This document shows, one piece after another, positions 6,860 to 9,953 of a stretch of 9,953 nt of DNA (positions within the stretch are counted from its first letter, which is position 1; every line of letters begins with the position of its first letter). The DNA is taken from positions 1 to 9,953 of the forward strand of contig DYOT01000032.1 in assembly GCA_020720345.1 (NCBI GenBank), written 5' to 3'. Source of the stretch: Candidatus Caenarcanum sp. (GTDB lineage Bacteria > Cyanobacteriota > Vampirovibrionia > Gastranaerophilales > UBA9971). The notes beneath the pieces were generated by a model, which made no database searches, had not been told where the DNA came from, and saw only the letters and a program-made list of their open reading frames with translations. Position numbers and translations under genes: made by a program.

Positions 6860-8171
6860 TCCTCCTTAATTTAATAAGTCTTAGGGCGAAAAAATTAAAC
6901 AATAAAAAGTCCAGTGTTATTCTAAATAACCAGGCTAGAGCAGCTCCTACAAGACCAAAATATTTTATAAAAAACCACAGAGAGGCAAGATAAACAGGAA
7001 ACTCGGCAAGATATATTTTTGCCTGTACTTCAGATTTTCCGGTAGCAAGAACAAAATTGTAATTAAGTATATTTAAGCTCTGTAAAAACACGCCAAGAAT
7101 TATTATTTTTGCTATGACATGGCTGCTTTCCGCAAAAGCGCTTCCCACCCACATAGTAAGCCCTTGTTTTGCGAAAAGGAAAAGAATTATGCAGATAGGG
7201 GCAACTATAAAAAATATTATTTTCATAGATTTAAAATAAAGATTTCGGGCTCTTTCAATGTTTGAAAAAAATTCTGAACTGAATGCCGGAAACATAACAC
7301 TCATTAACGCCATAGGTATTGTGTATATTCTTGATAGGGCATCCAGCGGAGTCGTATAAAAAGCGACCACTTCAGCAGAAATTAAGCCTGCAATAATAAA
7401 ACGGTCTATGTTTACCACAATAGTATTTACAATATTGCTGACAGTTACCCAGCTTCCAAAAGTTAATAAAGGCTTTAAGTAAGCGGTTTTAATTTTTATT
7501 TCTTTTGAAAAAATAAGGATTATTTTTCGTCCAAACCATAAATATGCGAGACAGGATGCAATTCTTCCAAGTACAAGCACACTTACAACAGCTATTAAGC
7601 TTTTGGAAAAAAAGAGAATAAATACGGGGGCAACATAATTGCAGAAGACAACAGGTATTTTAAGGAGACCGATAAGCTTAAACTCCTGACAGGCTTCAAG
7701 TAATCTTATAATAGAGATGTTAAGCATTAAAAACGGTATTGTTATTGCAAGTAGACGGAAGGAACCGATAGAGTCATTAACGAAAGCAGGAGATATGTGT
7801 ATAAATTTTTTAGCTATAAACGGCGCCGCCAAAAAAACAATAACTGAAACAACAAGACCCAGCATAAAAATAGAGGCAACAGCTGTTGCTATATAATTTT
7901 GGATATCTTCAGTTTCTTTTAGCCCGAGTTTTTTGGCGACAAACTGTGTTAAAGCCTGTCCTATGCCAAAATCAAAAATACTTGAAGCTCCTATTATTGC
8001 CCAAATAAGAGTTAAAATGCCAAATTTTTCGTTACCAAGCCCTGTTATCATTAGGGGAATAGTAAAAAATGCCAGCAGCGCCGGTCCTCCCTGTATTAAC
8101 AAACTTATTAAGGAGTTATTAATCAATAGTTTTTTTGAGGTTAAATTTTTTTCTAAAGTTGCACCGGTCAT
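6843..8171 (-). CDS. Wzx-type lipid-linked oligosaccharide flippase (MOP superfamily)
   Basis: A 442-aa polytopic inner-membrane protein of the polysaccharide-transporter branch of the MATE/MOP superfamily, expected to flip undecaprenyl-linked glycan units from the cytosolic to the outer face of the membrane. Seen: about 12 hydrophobic segments (roughly 20-42, 48-70, 95-120, 138-156, 172-190, 193-213, 240-260, 270-293, 316-335, 354-374, 388-404, 406-430); an N-terminal IPLMITGLGNEKFGILTL stretch and FDFGIGQALTQFVAKKLG (67-84), both typical of Wzx/RfbX-like proteins; and basic cytosolic loops. Length is normal for the family. ATG at 8171 lies 15 nt after the stop of the preceding gene, with a moderate GAGG upstream. 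Its presence marks the cluster as Wzx-dependent, although no Wzy polymerase is in the window. Glycan specificity cannot be read from the sequence. Confidence 0.93.
   Translation of the reverse strand: MTGATLEKNLTSKKLLINNSLISLLIQGGPALLAFFTIPLMITGLGNEKFGILTLIWAIIGASSIFDFGIGQALTQFVAKKLGLKETEDIQNYIATAVASIFMLGLVVSVIVFLAAPFIAKKFIHISPAFVNDSIGSFRLLAITIPFLMLNISIIRLLEACQEFKLIGLLKIPVVFCNYVAPVFILFFSKSLIAVVSVLVLGRIASCLAYLWFGRKIILIFSKEIKIKTAYLKPLLTFGSWVTVSNIVNTIVVNIDRFIIAGLISAEVVAFYTTPLDALSRIYTIPMALMSVMFPAFSSEFFSNIERARNLYFKSMKIIFFIVAPICIILFLFAKQGLTMWVGSAFAESSHVIAKIIILGVFLQSLNILNYNFVLATGKSEVQAKIYLAEFPVYLASLWFFIKYFGLVGAALAWLFRITLDFLLFNFFALRLIKLRRNDEKK
6861..6865 (-). promoter_or_regulatory. Strong Shine-Dalgarno inside the flippase gene, for the FkbH-like gene
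   Basis: On the minus strand AAGGAGGAATGATG places a perfect GGAGG one base before the first ATG (6859) and four bases before the second (6856). The second ATG is therefore the more likely start. The site lies within the last codons of the flippase (stop at 6843-6845), so the reading frames overlap by 14-17 nt and translation is probably coupled. Confidence 0.75.
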
Positions 8172-8186
8172 TAAGTTTACTGCCTC

Positions 8187-9815
8187 TTATTTTTCTATAA
8201 GCCTCATTCCGTCTATAATGTTGTACGTGTTATCACTGTTAAAAGTATGAACTGCAAGGTTATCTTTTATAAAGTGAGGGGGTATATTTTTTATCAGGGT
8301 TTCTTTGTATTCATCTTCATTAAGGATATCTACAGAGTTAAAGTTTAAAGCGTAGCCGTAGCGTACAGAATTTTCCTGGCTGGGTCTTATAAGTTTGTTT
8401 TCGTAAAAGAAAAGTTTTCCTGCTGATCTCGCAGTCTTTGTATTAGAAATGATAGGATTCTTCGGATGAGATTTCCATTCTCCAAAGAGGGAGTCTGAAT
8501 AAAAAAGAAAAAGCTCATCGGACAGAGACGATCCATTCGCCGACATATTTGTAAAAAGCCAGAATTTGTCGTTATGAAATAGTAAAGAAGTATCCACTGC
8601 GTGGACATTATTAAATAAAATTTTATTTAATTGCCATTCTTCAGGAAATTTTATTGCTTCATAAAGTTCTATTGTCTTATTAGCAAGTGTTTCCGGTATC
8701 ATATAATATTTATTTTCGTATTTGAAAACAAAAGGGTAAGAAAGATGATGGTCTTTTTCAAGCACCGTTTTTGGCGGTGAAATCTCGCCATTTTCATTTA
8801 TTTCAAAATAGGAAATAACCCCTTTAGGGTCTGAAAAACAACATTCCTCAAAAAAAATATAACTTTTTCCGTTTTCGTTAATTATAAAAGGATCAGCAAA
8901 AAATTTATCTTCAGGCGGGCTTATAATTTCATAATTTAATTTATCCATATTTTCCTGTATTTTGCGATAGGCTAAAAACCATTGATTTTTGAATTTTGAC
9001 CCTGAAATTTTGGTTTTAATCAGATTTTTTAAAATTTTTGATATGAATTTAATCATCAAGCTATTAGGCGGAATTTTAATGTCATAACGTAAGCATTCGT
9101 CTTCAGGATTAAAAACCGAAGCCGGATAATTATTAATATCGTCAATTATTCTGTTAATAAACTCCGACATTTTCCATAGATTCTTATTATTGTTTAAATA
9201 AAGAGAAATATTATTTGCGGCAGAGCAGGATTTATACAAAGTTTTTTTGTATTTTCCGTCTGTAAGGCTTAAGGAAACGTTTATTGACGGAATATTAAAA
9301 TAAATTTCCTTGAAAAAAGGAGGGTATAAATTAGATTCATCTCCAAATTCAAAAAAACAAATACCTTTTTTTGACATGGCATTAAAATTACTGTAAAAGT
9401 CTTTTTTAAACGTTTTTGTAAGGTCTATAATCAGGTCAAATTTATTTTCACTTATAATTTGTTGGTCATTGCGAGAAGCATCCTGCGGATGCGACGAAGC
9501 AATCCATTCAAGATTGTCTGGAGAATGGATTGCTTCGCTGCACTCGCAATGACGGATATTAAGAGACTTTATATTGATTTTTTTTAGAGCATCTTTTTCG
9601 CTTTGTGTTTCTTTAAACTTATTTGTTTTGCTAAAAACCAGATAATCCAGAGCTTCGTACAGATAATACAAAATGCCGCTTAGTTTTTGTATAAAATTAT
9701 TGGCTTTTATTTTAATCAGTTGTAATTCTGTAGATTCATTATTATAAAAATCTTCAATTATTTTGTACTTCCATTGGGGCAAAATAAAAGAATCTATTAA
9801 AAACGCAATTTTCAT
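8187..9815 (-). CDS. Formyltransferase-like plus beta-propeller (GINT1-like) protein, interrupted in frame by a palindromic repeat
   Basis: A 542-aa two-part protein. The N-terminal part (about 1-230) resembles a degenerate formyltransferase fold: MKIAFLIDSF start, FDLIIDL (126-132), GICFFEFGD (151-159), NIPSINVSLSLTDG. Usual catalytic residues are not evident. The C-terminal part (about 275-540) resembles the beta-propeller domain of glucosamine inositolphosphorylceramide transferase 1 (GINT1)-like and GH43-like proteins, with one repeated strand pattern per blade: FADPFII (306-312), LSYPFVF (358-364), YMIPET (371-376), DTSLLF (408-413), RSAGKLFF (463-470) and HTFNSDN (523-529). Residues 88-117 (RHCECSEAIHSP through SRND) are encoded entirely by a palindromic repeat, exactly 30 codons, so the frame is kept. 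ATG at 9815 has AAGGA (9823-9827) seven bases upstream. It is the first gene of the operon with the flippase and FkbH-like genes. A sugar-transfer or modification role is inferred; the exact reaction is unknown. Confidence 0.78.
   Translation of the reverse strand: MKIAFLIDSFILPQWKYKIIEDFYNNESTELQLIKIKANNFIQKLSGILYYLYEALDYLVFSKTNKFKETQSEKDALKKINIKSLNIRHCECSEAIHSPDNLEWIASSHPQDASRNDQQIISENKFDLIIDLTKTFKKDFYSNFNAMSKKGICFFEFGDESNLYPPFFKEIYFNIPSINVSLSLTDGKYKKTLYKSCSAANNISLYLNNNKNLWKMSEFINRIIDDINNYPASVFNPEDECLRYDIKIPPNSLMIKFISKILKNLIKTKISGSKFKNQWFLAYRKIQENMDKLNYEIISPPEDKFFADPFIINENGKSYIFFEECCFSDPKGVISYFEINENGEISPPKTVLEKDHHLSYPFVFKYENKYYMIPETLANKTIELYEAIKFPEEWQLNKILFNNVHAVDTSLLFHNDKFWLFTNMSANGSSLSDELFLFYSDSLFGEWKSHPKNPIISNTKTARSAGKLFFYENKLIRPSQENSVRYGYALNFNSVDILNEDEYKETLIKNIPPHFIKDNLAVHTFNSDNTYNIIDGMRLIEK
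9465..9554. repeat. About 90-bp palindromic repeat inserted in a coding sequence
   Basis: Outer arms GTCATTGCGAG (9465-9475) and CTCGCAATGAC (9543-9553) are perfect inverted repeats of 11 bp. Inner arms CGAAGCAATCCATTC (9495-9509) and its complement (9523-9537) pair over 15 bp around a 13-nt loop. One arm carries an extra small hairpin, GCATCC-TGC-GGATGC (9478-9492). The element is much richer in G+C than its surroundings. On the minus strand its 90 nt are codons 88-117 of the formyltransferase-like gene and contain no stop. The GTCATTGCGAG...GAAGCAATC type is a widespread dispersed repeat in AT-rich bacterial genomes; in-frame insertion resembles the palindromic elements described in Rickettsia (family analogy only). 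Confidence 0.92.
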
Positions 9816-9835
9816 TAAATTATCCTTTTTTAGCT

Positions 9836-9897
9836 GTCATTGCGAGGCTTAAAACGCCTGTAAATAAAATTATTGAATTAACGAAGCAATCTTCCAA
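9836..9897. repeat. Divergent partial copy of the same repeat in the gene's leader
   Basis: GTCATTGCGAG (9836-9846) is identical to the outer arm of the intragenic repeat, and CGAAGCAATC (9882-9891) to the start of its inner arm. The 35 nt between them differ entirely and are AT-rich. The right half of the palindrome is missing or too decayed to trace past about 9900. The copy starts 21 bases upstream of the ATG at 9815, just outside its Shine-Dalgarno. Confidence 0.75.
9869..9897 (-). promoter_or_regulatory. Candidate promoter of the three-gene minus-strand operon
   Basis: On the minus strand TTGGAA (9892-9897) and AATAAT (9869-9874) are separated by 17 bp, matching sigma-70 -35 and -10 at 4 of 6 and 5 of 6 positions. 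Transcription would begin near 9862, giving a leader of about 45 nt before the ATG at 9815. The element overlaps the degenerate repeat copy, so the leader RNA would include GC-rich repeat sequence. Prediction by eye only. Confidence 0.3.
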
Positions 9898-9927
9898 AGT
9901 AGTGCATTGATTCAGTAATTTCGCTAT

Positions 9928-9953
9928 GTCATCCTGAGCAAAGCAGGGAACAC
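9928..9953. repeat. Start of a second repeat type, cut by the window edge
   Basis: GTCATCCTGAGCAAAGCAGG resembles the left end of the GTCATCCTGAGCGAAGC-type dispersed repeat found in many bacterial genomes, often next to GTCATTGCGAG-type repeats. Only the first 20 or so bases are in the window, so its palindrome cannot be verified. Confidence 0.5.

Noticed and set aside
6675..6869. Plus-strand 64-codon frame rich in Phe and Ile, resembling a small membrane peptide
   Set aside because: It is the reverse of the Lys/Asn-rich N-terminus and HAD domain of the FkbH-like gene; the hydrophobicity is a by-product of the complementary codons.
7933..8250. Plus-strand 105-codon frame spanning the flippase start and the preceding gene's end
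   Set aside because: Antisense to two well-supported genes, with no ribosome-binding site or family resemblance.
8387..8608. Minus-strand 73-codon frame within the propeller region
   Set aside because: Same strand but out of frame with the conserved propeller blades; a shadow, not a frameshifted gene.
9465..9897. Repeats near the right end considered as a CRISPR array
   Set aside because: The copies are palindromic, unequal, few and irregularly spaced, with one inside a gene; no spacer structure or cas genes.

Overview
The window is a low-GC (visibly about one third G+C), gene-dense stretch from a bacterium's surface-polysaccharide or glycoconjugate locus. Six large genes fill almost all of it, plus one pseudogene remnant at the left edge. 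The lineage cannot be fixed from the sequence alone. A lipid-linked-oligosaccharide flippase, two GT4 glycosyltransferases, an FkbH-type protein and dispersed palindromic repeats fit an AT-rich Gram-negative or environmental/gut bacterium; a Melainabacteria-like or similar lineage is only a guess.

Layout from left to right. Positions 1-292 hold a rho-independent terminator for a gene off the left edge, then a decayed C-terminal fragment of a HigA-family antitoxin lying immediately downstream of, and overlapping, the last gene of the minus-strand block. Positions 293-2800 (minus) are two tandem paralogous GT4 glycosyltransferases. Positions 2801-2979 are a divergent intergenic region. Positions 2980-4996 (plus) are a two-gene operon: a radical SAM protein with four extra C-terminal cysteines and a FemAB/BioF2-like GNAT acyltransferase. 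Positions 5006-9815 (minus) are a tight three-gene operon, in transcription order: a formyltransferase-like plus beta-propeller protein (GINT1-like), a Wzx-type flippase, and a long FkbH-like protein (HAD, GNAT and SGNH-like domains). The right edge (9816-9953) is the leader of that operon and contains repeat DNA.

How the genes may work together (inference): the glycosyltransferases build a glycan on a lipid carrier; the FkbH-like, GNAT, radical SAM and propeller proteins decorate a sugar or transfer an acyl or glyceryl-type group; and the flippase exports the lipid-linked product. No polymerase, ligase or nucleotide-sugar synthesis gene is visible, so this is part of a larger locus.

The most striking non-gene signals are two. 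A roughly 90-bp near-perfect palindromic repeat has inserted in frame inside the 8187-9815 gene, adding 30 residues without breaking the frame, and related repeat pieces lie in that gene's leader. The higA remnant has its homology running up to, and about 12 bases into, the end of the last glycosyltransferase gene, which marks a recombination junction at the cluster boundary.
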